Positions 23,072 through 31,557 of a stretch of DNA of 43,050 bases are shown piece after piece. Source of the stretch: Erysipelotrichaceae bacterium (GTDB lineage Bacteria > Bacillota_I > Bacilli_A > Erysipelotrichales > Coprobacillaceae); NCBI GenBank assembly GCA_018365815.1, contig JAGZJH010000020.1, positions 1 to 43,050 on the forward strand, given 5' to 3'. The translations under genes and the position numbers were made by a program. Below the pieces are notes generated by a model. The model was not told the DNA's origin, ran no database searches, and worked only from the letters and a program-made list of their open reading frames with translations. The stretch's first letter is position 1. Every line of letters starts with the position of its first letter.

Positions 23072-23545
23072 ATATTCAAAGATAGGTGTAACTTTTGCTG
23101 TTGCATCTACTCCTTCATTTTTAGAAGAAATAGGAAATTGAGCGCTATTGCAAACAACAATAGGAGTAATTAATGAAATTCCTTTATTAACAAATACATC
23201 GCGATTGATGTGTAGTAAAGGTGTTCCGATCTTTATTTGATCGCCTACACTAACAAGACATTCAAATCCTGCACCTTTAAGTGTAACGGTGTCTAAACCT
23301 ACATGAATAAGTATTTCCATACCATTTTCAAGAGTGATTCCAACGGCGTGTAAAGTTGGTGCAATGACTGAAATTTTTCCATCACATGGAGCAAATAATT
23401 GATCTCCGGTTGTATCAATTGCAACTCCATCACCCATCATTTTTGTGGAAAATACTTGGTCAGGTACTGATTCTAATGCTATTACCTTTCCATCAATTGG
23501 TGCTATAATTGAATTTGTTTTTTTCTTTTTAAAGATATTAAACAT
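23069..23545 (-). CDS. PTS glucose/GlcNAc-type EIIA protein
   Basis: 158 residues, the size of a free EIIA-Glc (Crr-like) domain. Active-site His81 lies in MEILIHVGLDTV and the supporting His66 in PTLHAVGI; PIDGKVIALESVPDQVFS is the usual N-terminal segment. It accepts phosphate from HPr and passes it to EIIB, here very likely the IICB protein encoded divergently at 23950. The leader carries an antiterminator-like element and terminator, so expression should follow the same PRD regulator. Confidence 0.92.
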   Translation of the reverse strand: MFNIFKKKKTNSIIAPIDGKVIALESVPDQVFSTKMMGDGVAIDTTGDQLFAPCDGKISVIAPTLHAVGITLENGMEILIHVGLDTVTLKGAGFECLVSVGDQIKIGTPLLHINRDVFVNKGISLITPIVVCNSAQFPISSKNEGVDATAKVTPIFEY

Positions 23546-23570
23546 GAGCAGTCCTCCTTAAATTTTTAAT

Positions 23571-23609
23571 AAAAAAGGCACTAGCAAAGTATGGTCACTT
23601 GCTAATGCC
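23571..23609 (-). terminator. Leader terminator of the IIA gene
   Basis: On the minus strand, GGCATTAGCAA / TTGCTAGTGCC (one mismatch pair) is followed by six or more T before the ribosome site. A terminator ahead of the coding region implies regulation by antitermination. Confidence 0.78.
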
Positions 23610-23629
23610 TAATTAAATAGTAACACGCT
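23601..23629 (-). promoter_or_regulatory. Divergent RAT-like antiterminator in the IIA leader
   Basis: Reading leftwards, the predicted transcript begins with GUGUUACU followed by UUAGGCA, sharing the UGUUACU and AGGCA cores of the ribonucleic antiterminator on the other strand (23796-23823). The AGGCA core overlaps the 5' arm of the leader terminator, so the two folds exclude each other. The flanking stem is less regular than consensus. Confidence 0.55.
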
Positions 23630-23635
23630 AAAGCC

Positions 23636-23665
23636 ATTATAATTTATTTTGTGCTAAGATGTCAA
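23636..23665 (-). promoter_or_regulatory. Promoter of the IIA gene
   Basis: On the minus strand, TTGACA (23665-23660), 18 bp, TATAAT (23641-23636). The start point falls at the beginning of the antiterminator element. Confidence 0.75.
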
Positions 23666-23751
23666 GAGTAAAATTAAATTGTTTAAAAATTTGGTGATTT
23701 TATCTTTGTATTTTAATTCGCAAATAAAAATAAAAAAATTATTGTAACCGA

Positions 23752-23780
23752 TTGACAAATAGTTCGCATAGTGTTAATAT
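23752..23780 (+). promoter_or_regulatory. Promoter of the IICB gene
   Basis: TTGACA (23752-23757), 17 bp, TAATAT (23775-23780); transcription should begin about 10 bases before the antiterminator. Confidence 0.75.
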
Positions 23781-23795
23781 TTGTTTGTAATCAAT

Positions 23796-23823
23796 GGATT
23801 GTTACTGTTAGGCAGGCAAGACC
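23796..23823 (+). promoter_or_regulatory. Ribonucleic antiterminator (RAT) of the BglG/LicT/GlcT type
   Basis: GGATTGTTACTG, a short loop, then CAGGCAAGACC closely follows the RAT consensus bound by BglG-family proteins. Its 3' half (GCAAGACC, 23816-23823) is also the 5' arm of the following terminator, so protein binding should block termination. Confidence 0.88.
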
Positions 23824-23867
23824 GCGTGAGGACATTTCTTTGTCATACACTAAGGTCTTGCTTTTTT
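23816..23867 (+). terminator. Leader terminator of the IICB gene
   Basis: GCAAGACC (23816-23823) pairs with GGTCTTGC (23854-23861), followed by six T, about 80 bases before the start codon. Confidence 0.85.
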
Positions 23868-23949
23868 GTTTGTAACTGGCCAATATAAACACCTCAGAAA
23901 GCAATTTATTTATTAATTACAAATAATAAAATATAAGGAGAAAATTTTT

Positions 23950-25395
23950 ATGATGAAATATTTACAACGTCTTGGAAAATCCTTAATGTTACCTGTTGCA
24001 GTATTACCTGCAGCTGCGATTCTTATGGGAATTGGATATTTCATTGACTCTAACGTCATGACAGGTTTAGGAGATCCAAACGCATTATCATTATTTTTAG
24101 TAAAAGCCGGTGGGGCTATTATTGACAATATGTCATATTTATTTGCTGTTGGGGTAGCATTAGGAATGTCAAAAGACAAAGATGGTTCAGCAGCGTTATC
24201 AGGGTTAGTTGCTTTCTTAATTGTAACAACAGTATTATCTAGTGCTACAGTAGCCGGATTAACTGGTAAAGATGTTGCTGATGTTCCAGCAGCATTTGGT
24301 AAAATTAATAACCAATTTATTGGAATTTTATCAGGGTTAGTGGCTTCTTGGTGTTATAATAAATTTAGTAAGGTACAACTTCCTGCAGCCTTAGCGTTCT
24401 TTAGTGGAAAACGTTTAGCGCCAATTATGACATCAGTATTTATGTTAATCACTTGTGGTGTATTATATGTAATTTGGCCTGCAGTTTATGGTGCTTTAGT
24501 AGCATTTGGTGAAAGTATTATTAGTTTAGGTTCAGTAGGTGCAGGTATCTATGCATTCTTCAACCGTTTATTAATTCCAACTGGTTTACACCATGCATTA
24601 AACTCAGTATTCTGGTTTGACGTGGCTAATATTAACGATATTCCAAAATTCTTAAATGGTACAGGTGTTCCTGGTGTAACTGGTATTTATCAAGCAGGGT
24701 TCTTCCCAATTATGATGTTTGGTTTACCAGCAGCAGGTTTAGCAATGTATCATACAGCAAAACCTGAAAAGAAAAAAGCAACTGGATCATTAATGATGGC
24801 AGCAGGTTTTGCAGCATTCTTAACAGGGGTTACTGAACCTTTAGAATTCGCATTCATGTTCTTAGCTCCAGGTTTATATTTAGTTCATGCAGTATTGACT
24901 GGTATTTCAGTATTTATCGCAGCACAATTCCAATGGATTGCAGGATTTGCATTCTCAGCAGGGTTATGTGACTACATCTTATCACTTAAAAATCCATTAG
25001 CAGTAAATGTATTAATGTTAATTCCTTTAGGATTAGTGTTTGCAGTAGTTTATTACTTCTTATTTAGATTTATCATCACTAAATTTAACTTAAAAACTCC
25101 AGGTCGTGAAGACGATGATGTTTCTGAAGAAGAAATGAATACTTCATTATCAAACAACAACTTTGATGAAGTAGCAAAACAAATTTTTGATGCATTAGGT
25201 GGACATGATAACATCGTTTCAATTGATAACTGTATTACTCGTTTAAGATTAGATGTCAAAGATTCTTCAATGATTAATGAACAAGCAATTAAACGTGCCG
25301 GTGCAGCAGGTGTACTTCGTCCTAGCAAGGATTCAGTTCAAGTAATTATCGGAACTCAAGTACAGTTTGTTGCAGATGCAATGAAGAAATTATAA
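23950..25395 (+). CDS. nagE: PTS EIICB, N-acetylglucosamine/glucose type (NagE-like)
   Basis: 481 residues: an EIIC membrane domain (about 1-385) with the family start LQRLGKSLMLPVAVLPAAAI, LLIPTGLHHALNSVFWF, GFFPIMMFGLPAAGLAMY and FLTGVTEPLEFAFMF; a linker; and an EIIB domain (about 405-481) with the phosphorylated Cys428 in SIDNCITRLRL. The end of EIIC reads FNLKTPGRED, as in NagE. No EIIA domain is fused; the free IIA gene lies divergently. It imports and phosphorylates the sugar. GlcNAc is favoured over glucose by sequence feel only. AAGGAG precedes ATG 23950 by nine bases. Confidence 0.87.
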   Translation: MMKYLQRLGKSLMLPVAVLPAAAILMGIGYFIDSNVMTGLGDPNALSLFLVKAGGAIIDNMSYLFAVGVALGMSKDKDGSAALSGLVAFLIVTTVLSSATVAGLTGKDVADVPAAFGKINNQFIGILSGLVASWCYNKFSKVQLPAALAFFSGKRLAPIMTSVFMLITCGVLYVIWPAVYGALVAFGESIISLGSVGAGIYAFFNRLLIPTGLHHALNSVFWFDVANINDIPKFLNGTGVPGVTGIYQAGFFPIMMFGLPAAGLAMYHTAKPEKKKATGSLMMAAGFAAFLTGVTEPLEFAFMFLAPGLYLVHAVLTGISVFIAAQFQWIAGFAFSAGLCDYILSLKNPLAVNVLMLIPLGLVFAVVYYFLFRFIITKFNLKTPGREDDDVSEEEMNTSLSNNNFDEVAKQIFDALGGHDNIVSIDNCITRLRLDVKDSSMINEQAIKRAGAAGVLRPSKDSVQVIIGTQVQFVADAMKKL

Positions 25396-25431
25396 AATTG
25401 ATATAGATAGGTAGAATAGGAGGGCATGATT

Positions 25432-26262
25432 ATGATGAAAATTATTAAAATTTTCAATAATAATATAGTTGCGGCTCTTTCTAAAGAGTATGGAGAAATA
25501 ATTGTAACGGGATCAGGCATTGGATTTCAAAAAAGAGCCGGTGATGTTTTAGATGAAAATAAAATTGAAAAAACATATCTCTTCCATGATAAATTTAAAA
25601 GTCGTCTTGAACAAACACTCGCCGAAGTTCCTATTGAATATTTTGAAATGGCTGATACAATTATTAAAAAAGCGAGCCAAGAATTGGACGTTGAATTTAG
25701 TGACGAATTGTTTATCGCAATTACAGATCACATTTCCTTTGCAATTAAGCGTTTTAAAGAAAACATTATTCTACCTAATCTTTTAATGAGTGAAATTAAA
25801 ACATTATATAGAAATGAATATGTCGTTGGGTTATGGGCAATTGATTATGTTGAAAAATGTACCGGGATTCGATTAAGTGATGATGAAGCGGGTTATATCG
25901 CCAGTCACTTAGTTAATTTTTCACTAAATTATGAATCTAATAACGCCGTTAAGATACTTTCATTTACAAAAGATATATTAAGTATCATTGAAAAAACGAT
26001 GAAAGTTTCTTTAGTAGAAACCAGTAATAAATACTCACGTCTTTCAATTCACCTCAAGTTTTTGGCCGAACGTATTTTTAGAAATGAAGAGGTAAATATG
26101 GAAGATACAACGGATACAATAAGATCGATGTTTGGGATAAATAAGAAATTAGAATTATGTATTGATCGAATTGAAAAAAGGTTATTAAACTTATATGATT
26201 ATCAATTATCGCCAGATGAAAAAACGTATTTATGCATACATATTTTAAATAATACTCGTTAA
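25432..26262 (+). CDS. PRD-containing transcription antiterminator (BglG/LicT/GlcT family)
   Basis: About 276 residues: an RNA-binding CAT domain (1-55: KIIKIFNNNIVAALSKEYGE, then IVTGSGIGFQ), PRD1 (about 60-165) and PRD2 (about 170-276). The four regulatory histidines are visible: ITDHISFAIKRF and IASHLVNFSL in PRD1, LSIHLKFLAERI and LCIHILNN in PRD2. Phosphorylation of these by HPr and EII controls dimerisation. It should bind the RAT in the nagE leader and probably the variant in the IIA leader, coupling its own PTS to sugar supply. The start is set by AGGAGGG seven bases before ATG 25432. It lies 36 bp after nagE, so it is probably in the same transcript. Confidence 0.9.
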   Translation: MMKIIKIFNNNIVAALSKEYGEIIVTGSGIGFQKRAGDVLDENKIEKTYLFHDKFKSRLEQTLAEVPIEYFEMADTIIKKASQELDVEFSDELFIAITDHISFAIKRFKENIILPNLLMSEIKTLYRNEYVVGLWAIDYVEKCTGIRLSDDEAGYIASHLVNFSLNYESNNAVKILSFTKDILSIIEKTMKVSLVETSNKYSRLSIHLKFLAERIFRNEEVNMEDTTDTIRSMFGINKKLELCIDRIEKRLLNLYDYQLSPDEKTYLCIHILNNTR

Positions 26263-26270
26263 CGTTAATA

Positions 26271-26312
26271 AGGACTACACAATCACCCCTCAAATCTTGT
26301 GTAGTCCTATTT
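26271..26312 (+). terminator. Terminator of the PTS operon
   Basis: AGGACTACACAA / TTGTGTAGTCCT, a perfect 12-bp stem with a 14-base loop; only a short T stretch follows. Confidence 0.7.
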
Positions 26313-26325
26313 TAATCAACGAATT

Positions 26326-27012
26326 GTGACAACATCACTTGAAGATAAAATAGAAGAAAGTATCGCATATAATTGTATAGGTAATTTTTCGCCGAATTAT
26401 GAACCGGAAAAATATGTGGTTGAAAGATCAAATTTAGATAAACAGTTAGCCTTAGAAAAAATAATTGAAGAAAGTGATTTAATCGTTAGAGGAAAACTGC
26501 ATCAAAGACAACAAAAATCAGAGTTAGTCGAAAGTAAAATTAATGTCACAAAATTTTATAAAGGTGAAGCCAAAGAAGTTAATATCGGAGAACTTTATTA
26601 TATTGATGATTATGGAAATGGTATTACACCAAACGAGAATAATTTACACGTTTTAGATCCATTTTATTGTGCGATTAATAGCGAGACAGAATATATTTTT
26701 TTCTTAAAAGAAATAGCGTCTAATACGTACACTTATTTAGATCGATTATATACTAAAGTTTCTATCAATCATGAAGTTAAAATTGGAAAGACTGGAAGTA
26801 ATGAGGAAGAAACTGTTGATGATGAAATACCTACGCATATTTTCCCAGTTTCAACGTTTTTTAGTGATGATATTCAAGAACCAAATGATTATAGAGGATT
26901 TTTCAAGGATATTGAAGATTATAATGAATTTTTTAATGATCAACATCCACTTGTAAATTACACTGATTTATATGTTGATTTTTGTAGTAAAGTAAGAGAA
27001 TTGTACTCATAA
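26326..27012 (+). pseudogene. Hypothetical secreted-type protein lacking its 5' end
   Basis: The frame opens at a GTG (26326) just after a terminator hairpin, with no ribosome site, no promoter and no signal peptide. The protein (228 aa) has stretches such as IIEESDLIVRGKLHQRQQ and INVTKFYKGEAKEVNIG that resemble exported Firmicute proteins of unknown function, which normally begin with a membrane anchor. No ATG occurs early in the frame. I take it to be a 5'-truncated gene, possibly silent. The body has no internal stops, so the loss is recent or the gene still works from an unusual start. Family not identified. Confidence 0.5.
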
Positions 27013-27015
27013 AAA

Positions 27016-27058
27016 AAGATAATCAATAAGTTTGGATTAAACTTATGATTATCTTTTA
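27016..27058. terminator. Bidirectional terminator
   Basis: AAGATAATCA-ATAAGTTT / AAACTTAT-GATTATCTT hairpin with T runs on both sides, between convergent genes. Confidence 0.75.
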
Positions 27059-27559
27059 TTTTACTTTGGCTAAATATTTTTTTAATTTAGTAACGTCAAT
27101 AAAACGTGTTGAGAATGTATATTGTTTTTGTCCGTAAATAAAAGATGCTTTATGTTTAGGACCGTAAGTCACTTTTTTCATACGACGATATTCAAACAAA
27201 CGATTTCCCATAATAAGTTTTTTTCTACCTACGTGCATATAGTCTTGAATAAAAATTGCAAAAATAACTGTGTAAAGAGTAAGTCCATTAAATGCGTTCA
27301 TTGCTTGATATAATTCTATCTTTCCTAAAACTGAAACAAATGCGTAAATAGAAATACACCAAAGAATTAAATAAATTATCGCACCAATACCATAAATCAT
27401 ATTTCCAGTTTTTGACATACAACTTTCTAATGAAGTGTCTTGTCTTTTTTGTTTAATAGTACCAATCACACAAGACCAAATGACTAATGTGAAATAGATA
27501 CCAATGAATATGATAACAAATGGTATGATTTGATTTAAAAGACCGAAAAAATCTTCCAT
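27056..27559 (-). CDS. Hypothetical membrane protein with three predicted segments
   Basis: 167 residues from ATG 27559 (MEDFFGLLNQ), chosen because AAAGGAAGG lies just before it. Hydrophobic segments are at about 9-33 (IIPFVIIFIGIYFTLVIWSC), 55-78 (MIYGIGAIIYLILWCISIYA) and 88-105 (FNGLTLYTVIFAIFIQ), followed by a basic cytoplasmic tail (YRRMKKVTYGPKHK). No known family recognised and no operon partner. Confidence 0.65.
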   Translation of the reverse strand: MEDFFGLLNQIIPFVIIFIGIYFTLVIWSCVIGTIKQKRQDTSLESCMSKTGNMIYGIGAIIYLILWCISIYAFVSVLGKIELYQAMNAFNGLTLYTVIFAIFIQDYMHVGRKKLIMGNRLFEYRRMKKVTYGPKHKASFIYGQKQYTFSTRFIDVTKLKKYLAKVK

Positions 27560-27667
27560 AAAATACCTTCCTTTCAATACCTACTAAATATTATACAAAA
27601 AAATAAGGTAAAAGCATACTTTTTTATTAAAAAAATGTTATAATTTTCTATAAAATTGGGAGGTTTT

Positions 27668-28165
27668 ATGGAAAAAATAGTGATTAGAAAAGCAAAACGA
27701 GAAGATTCTTCAATTCTTTTAAATTTGATAAAGAAATTAGCCCATTATCAACGTATGGATCATGAGGTAATTACTACAACAAAACAACTTGAAGATATGA
27801 TTTTTAACCAACATGCTTCAGATGTTTTACTTATAGATTATCAACAAAAAGTCGTTGGATATGCTTTATATTTTAAAGGGTTTTCAAGCTTTTTAGGGGC
27901 TTATACTATGCATTTAGAGGATATTTATATTGAAGAAAACTATCGTCATTTAGGCTTAGGAAAGCAATTGTTTTTAGCAGTAGTTCAAGAGGGGATTAAA
28001 CAAGACTGTCGTCGTTTAGATTGGTCATGTTTAAATTGGAATGACAATGCCCACCGTTTTTACCAATCTTTAGGTGGCAAAAAGTCTATAACATGGCAAA
28101 ATTATAGTATGAGTGATGAAATGATGCAAAATATAGGGGGTATAGAAAATGATCCAAATGAGTAA
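27668..28165 (+). CDS. GNAT acetyltransferase of the spermidine/diamine (SSAT-like) type
   Basis: 165 residues. ALYFKGFSSFLGAYTMHLED, then IYIEENYRHLGLGKQLFLAV, holds the acetyl-CoA loop, and LDWSCLNWNDNAHRFYQSLG is the SSAT-like C-terminal part with the conserved Trp-Asn and Tyr. Relatives acetylate polyamines or thialysine. Start at ATG 27668 with GGGAGG upstream; a TTG at 27656 would bury the ribosome site. It overlaps the thioesterase gene by 17 bp. Confidence 0.83.
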   Translation: MEKIVIRKAKREDSSILLNLIKKLAHYQRMDHEVITTTKQLEDMIFNQHASDVLLIDYQQKVVGYALYFKGFSSFLGAYTMHLEDIYIEENYRHLGLGKQLFLAVVQEGIKQDCRRLDWSCLNWNDNAHRFYQSLGGKKSITWQNYSMSDEMMQNIGGIENDPNE

Positions 28166-28889
28166 ACCATTAGAAATTGGTTATCAAGATGTAGATTATA
28201 TGGGTAATTTAAGATTATCACGTTTGTTTGATATTTTCTCTAACATTGCAACTATTCATGCGACTAAAATAGGAGTATGGAATGATGAAATGATGCAAAA
28301 ATATGGTTGGATTGTTTCTAAGATGCATTTAGAAATATTAAAACCTATTACACCAGATATTTATGAATTAGGGACTTTTACGGGATTACCTTCAAAAGTG
28401 ATTTTTCCACGTTATTATTATCTTAAACAAAATGATGATATGCTTGTGAAAGCATCTTCAATATGGACTTTATTAGATTTAAAAAATAGAAGAATTACTT
28501 TACCTAAAAGAGCTGGAATTGAATTTCCACAAGATGAAGATGATGTTTCCTCATTTTGTAAACTTCCTGATGACATTCCTCCAGAGCTAAATTATCAACT
28601 TGTTGAAGTTAGACAAGTCAAATTTAGTGATGTAGATACAAATCAACATATGAATAATGCACGATATATAGAATGGGCTTGTGATATATTACCTTATGAA
28701 TTGTTTAGGTCATATTATATAAGTGAAGTTGATATTTACTTTAAACATGAAATAGCGCCATTAAGTAAAGTGGAGTTATATTTAGCTAAAGAGAATGAAT
28801 TGTATTTTGTTCAAGGGGTTGTTCAAGGGGAAATTTGTTTTGAAATCAAAAATAAAATTAAAAAAATAAATGAAAGTGCTAACAAATAA
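28149..28889 (+). CDS. Acyl-ACP thioesterase (FatA/FatB-like double hotdog)
   Basis: 246 residues made of two hotdog folds: the first around DVDYMGNLRLSRLFDIFSNI and IVSKMHLEI, the second around KFSDVDTNQHMNNARYIEWA with the Asn-His pair expected in the active site. Such enzymes release fatty acids from acyl carrier protein. The start lies within the acetyltransferase gene (17-bp overlap, different frame), with AGGGGG nine bases before ATG, so the two are coupled. Confidence 0.86.
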   Translation: MIQMSKPLEIGYQDVDYMGNLRLSRLFDIFSNIATIHATKIGVWNDEMMQKYGWIVSKMHLEILKPITPDIYELGTFTGLPSKVIFPRYYYLKQNDDMLVKASSIWTLLDLKNRRITLPKRAGIEFPQDEDDVSSFCKLPDDIPPELNYQLVEVRQVKFSDVDTNQHMNNARYIEWACDILPYELFRSYYISEVDIYFKHEIAPLSKVELYLAKENELYFVQGVVQGEICFEIKNKIKKINESANK

Positions 28890-28961
28890 AAATTTACAAA
28901 ATATGAAAATTTTTAAAGAAATTTAGTGCTATACTAATAATTGTCCCAAATATCTATAATA

Positions 28962-29019
28962 GTATTTGTTTTCCCGTAACAAATACAAAAAAAGAGGTTT
29001 TCATGGAAACCTTTTTTTT
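28962..29019 (+). terminator. Hairpin plus terminator after the thioesterase gene
   Basis: A perfect 9-bp inverted repeat GTATTTGTT / AACAAATAC (28962-28986) is followed at once by a terminator with stem AGGTTT / AAACCT, loop TCATGG and nine T (to 29019). A TATACT box at 28930-28935 lies upstream, so a short independent RNA is possible. The rest of the 28890-29138 gap holds nothing else I can name. Confidence 0.6.
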
Positions 29020-29110
29020 ATGCTCAAATTCTGCTTATAAATTTAATCATTTAATATGTTAAAAAATCTATTTTTGTAAATAAATAGAGAAGTGAGGTAT
29101 TTGATAAAGA

Positions 29111-29138
29111 AAAACCGGTTGAATTTCAACCGGTTTTG
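29111..29138. terminator. Terminator of the GH1 gene
   Basis: AAAACCGGTTG / CAACCGGTTTT, an 11-bp perfect stem with loop AATTT, and T on the minus strand. Confidence 0.75.
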
Positions 29139-30509
29139 TTAATCTAAATCTTCTCCGTTAGATTCAAAGGCTTTTTTAATCCAGTAGAAAGATTTTTTAG
29201 GATAACGTGCTAAGTCTTTTAAATCTTTTTCATCTCTGTTGACAAAGACAAAACCATATCTTTTAGCGATTTCACATTGACTACTTGGAATATCAATTCC
29301 ACCCCAAGTGACATATCCTAATAATTCAATACCATCTGTATCTACAGCTTCTTTTAATTGTTTAATATGTTCTCTATGATAATCAATACGATAATCATCT
29401 TCTACAGTGTTGTTTTCATTTAATTCTTCACGATGTGCAATACCGTTTTCTAAGACAAAAACAGGTAATTTTGTACGATAGTAAATATCTCTGGCAATAC
29501 GGCGAATACCGATTGGATCAATTTGCCAACCCCATTCAGTAGAACCAATAAATTCATTTTTTCTTCTAGCGTTAGCCATTGCTTCGTGTAATGGTTTACC
29601 TTCATAATCAGCAGTTGTCACAACAGCACTTGTGTAATAACTAAATGCAATATAGTCTACTGTGTATTTTAATAATTCTGCGTCACCTTCTTCAAAATCA
29701 GGGAACCAACCATGTTGAGTTAAGTATTTAACCATGTAATTTGGGTATTCACCATTTGCAAATACATCAACATAGAAATTATTGTAGTAGTCGTTGGCTA
29801 ATTGTGCTAACATATTTGCTTTAGGTTCACAACTATCCGGATAAGTAATTCCATAGGCTAACATTCCACAGAATTTCGCATCTGGTACTAATTCTCTTAA
29901 TGCTTTAACTGCTTTACAGTGAGCGATGAAACAGTTGTGGTTAACTTGGTAAATATGTTTCATTTTATCGACACCTTCAGGCACGATTTCAGCATTTGTA
30001 TAACGTAAATCTTGGCTGAATAAGTTTTGTTCATTAAAACTCATCCAATGTTTAACACGATCACCAAAGCGTTCCATACAAACACGTGCATATCTTTCAA
30101 ATAAATCAACAACTTCTCTTGAAGCAAATCCATTGTATTTTTCAACTAAATGATAAGGCATATCAAAGTGAACGAATGTAATCATTGGTTCGATTCCTGC
30201 TTCTAATAATTGATCGATTAATGAGTTGTAGAAAGCTACACCTTCTTCGTTGATTTCATCATCTCCATTTGGAATAATTCTTGACCATGCAATTGAAAAA
30301 CGGTAGAAGTTAAATCCCATTTCTTTCATTAATGCAATATCTTCAGGATAACGATGATAAGCATCGATTGCTACTTTCCAGTCAGAAAAATTAGGGTTAG
30401 TTGGTCTTACATCATAAATAGATAAACCTTTTCCACCTTCGTCCCAAGCCCCTTCAGTTTGGAAAGAAGAAACAGAAGTTCCCCAGTAAAAATCTTTTTT
30501 AAATCCCAT
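29139..30509 (-). CDS. Family GH1 glycosidase, probable 6-phospho-beta-glucosidase
   Basis: 456 residues, normal for GH1. YWGTSVSSFQTEGAWDEGGK is the N-terminal substrate-site motif, SFNEQN contains the acid/base Glu160, and VLENGIAHRE the nucleophile Glu (about 353). It cleaves beta-glucosides phosphorylated at C6 by a PTS; phospho-specificity is inferred from the nearby RpiR regulator and lactose/cellobiose-type EIIC. No signal peptide, so it is cytoplasmic. It is transcribed divergently from the RpiR gene across a shared control region. Confidence 0.85.
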   Translation of the reverse strand: MGFKKDFYWGTSVSSFQTEGAWDEGGKGLSIYDVRPTNPNFSDWKVAIDAYHRYPEDIALMKEMGFNFYRFSIAWSRIIPNGDDEINEEGVAFYNSLIDQLLEAGIEPMITFVHFDMPYHLVEKYNGFASREVVDLFERYARVCMERFGDRVKHWMSFNEQNLFSQDLRYTNAEIVPEGVDKMKHIYQVNHNCFIAHCKAVKALRELVPDAKFCGMLAYGITYPDSCEPKANMLAQLANDYYNNFYVDVFANGEYPNYMVKYLTQHGWFPDFEEGDAELLKYTVDYIAFSYYTSAVVTTADYEGKPLHEAMANARRKNEFIGSTEWGWQIDPIGIRRIARDIYYRTKLPVFVLENGIAHREELNENNTVEDDYRIDYHREHIKQLKEAVDTDGIELLGYVTWGGIDIPSSQCEIAKRYGFVFVNRDEKDLKDLARYPKKSFYWIKKAFESNGEDLD

Positions 30510-30583
30510 AACATATCCTCCTCGTATTATGTAATTCTATTATAACATTGTATTTCAATTAATGTAGTAAATTTTATAGGATT

Positions 30584-30633
30584 GAAATTTGTTTTCGTAA
30601 ATTATAAATAATATTTCAAACATATGAAATTTC
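30584..30633. promoter_or_regulatory. Candidate RpiR operators between GH1 and rpiR genes
   Basis: GAAATTTGTTTTC (30584-30596) fits GAAA-N5-TTTC. ATTTCA-AACATA-TGAAAT (30613-30630) is a perfect inverted repeat, and GAAATTTC (30626-30633) overlaps it. The same GAAA-N5-TTTC dyad occurs twice upstream of the PTS IIC gene. Confidence 0.45.
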
Positions 30634-30685
30634 TTTCCTAAAAATATTTTGTTATGTTATAATTTGTTAAGTTAGGGGTGGTATA

Positions 30686-31531
30686 TTGAAAATTTTAACT
30701 CAGTTTAATGATTTAGAAAGATTTTCAGATGCAGAGCAGTCACTCATTGAATGGATTTTAAATAATGACGAAAAATTATTGACAATGTCTACAAAAGAAT
30801 TAGCCAATGCGACTTATACTTCACCGGCAACCATTGTGAGATTATGTCAAAAACTAGGTTTAAAAGGGTATAGCGATTTTAAAATTAGATATGCAAAAGA
30901 GATTGATATAAATAAGAAAAACAACATGCAAGTCAGTGCTAATTATCCTTTTAAAAAGGAAGATTCTTTTGAAAAGATAAGTGTTTCATTAGCACAGTTA
31001 TTTAAAGAAGTGATCGATGAAACACAAGAGTTATTAAATTATGAAGACTTAGATAAGATTGCTGATGCTTTAATAGAAGCAGATGTCATTGATGTTTATT
31101 CAACCTCATTGCCTTTAATTTGTGCAATGGATTTTGAAAAGAAATTAATGCATATTGGTAAACGAATCAATGTGGCTTCAATGGATGGTGAACAGGAGTT
31201 TTTAGTTTCTAATTCAACACCTAGACATTGTGCGATTATTATTTCTTATTCTGGGCAAACAGAAAAACAAATTAACTTAGCAATGGTGGCTAAAAAAAGA
31301 AAAGCAAAGGTAATTTCAATTACTTCTAATATTAGTAGTCCTTTAGCAAAAATCAGTGATTTTAATATATGTGTGAGTGCAAGAGAAAAAAATGGTACAA
31401 AGATTGCAAATTTTTGTTCAAGAACGGGGATTAATTATGTTTTAGATGTGTTGTATTCAATCATTTTTGTAAAAGAGTATGATAAGAATATGATTTATAA
31501 AACCACTATCGAAAGAGAAATTGGGGCATAA
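30686..31531 (+). CDS. RpiR-family transcriptional regulator with SIS domain
   Basis: 281 residues: an N-terminal HTH (about 1-77: MSTKELANATYTSPATIVRL, then CQKLGLKGYSDFK) and a C-terminal SIS sugar-phosphate-binding domain (about 125-250: VIDVYSTSLP, IIISYSGQTEKQINL, VISITSNISSPLAK). The gene starts at TTG 30686 with AGGGGTGG upstream; there is no alternative ATG nearby. RpiR proteins sense a phosphosugar; the likely targets are the divergent GH1 gene and the orphan EIIC gene, which share a dyad. Confidence 0.88.
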   Translation: MKILTQFNDLERFSDAEQSLIEWILNNDEKLLTMSTKELANATYTSPATIVRLCQKLGLKGYSDFKIRYAKEIDINKKNNMQVSANYPFKKEDSFEKISVSLAQLFKEVIDETQELLNYEDLDKIADALIEADVIDVYSTSLPLICAMDFEKKLMHIGKRINVASMDGEQEFLVSNSTPRHCAIIISYSGQTEKQINLAMVAKKRKAKVISITSNISSPLAKISDFNICVSAREKNGTKIANFCSRTGINYVLDVLYSIIFVKEYDKNMIYKTTIEREIGA

Positions 31532-31557
31532 AGTATTTATATAAGGGAGTAAATATC

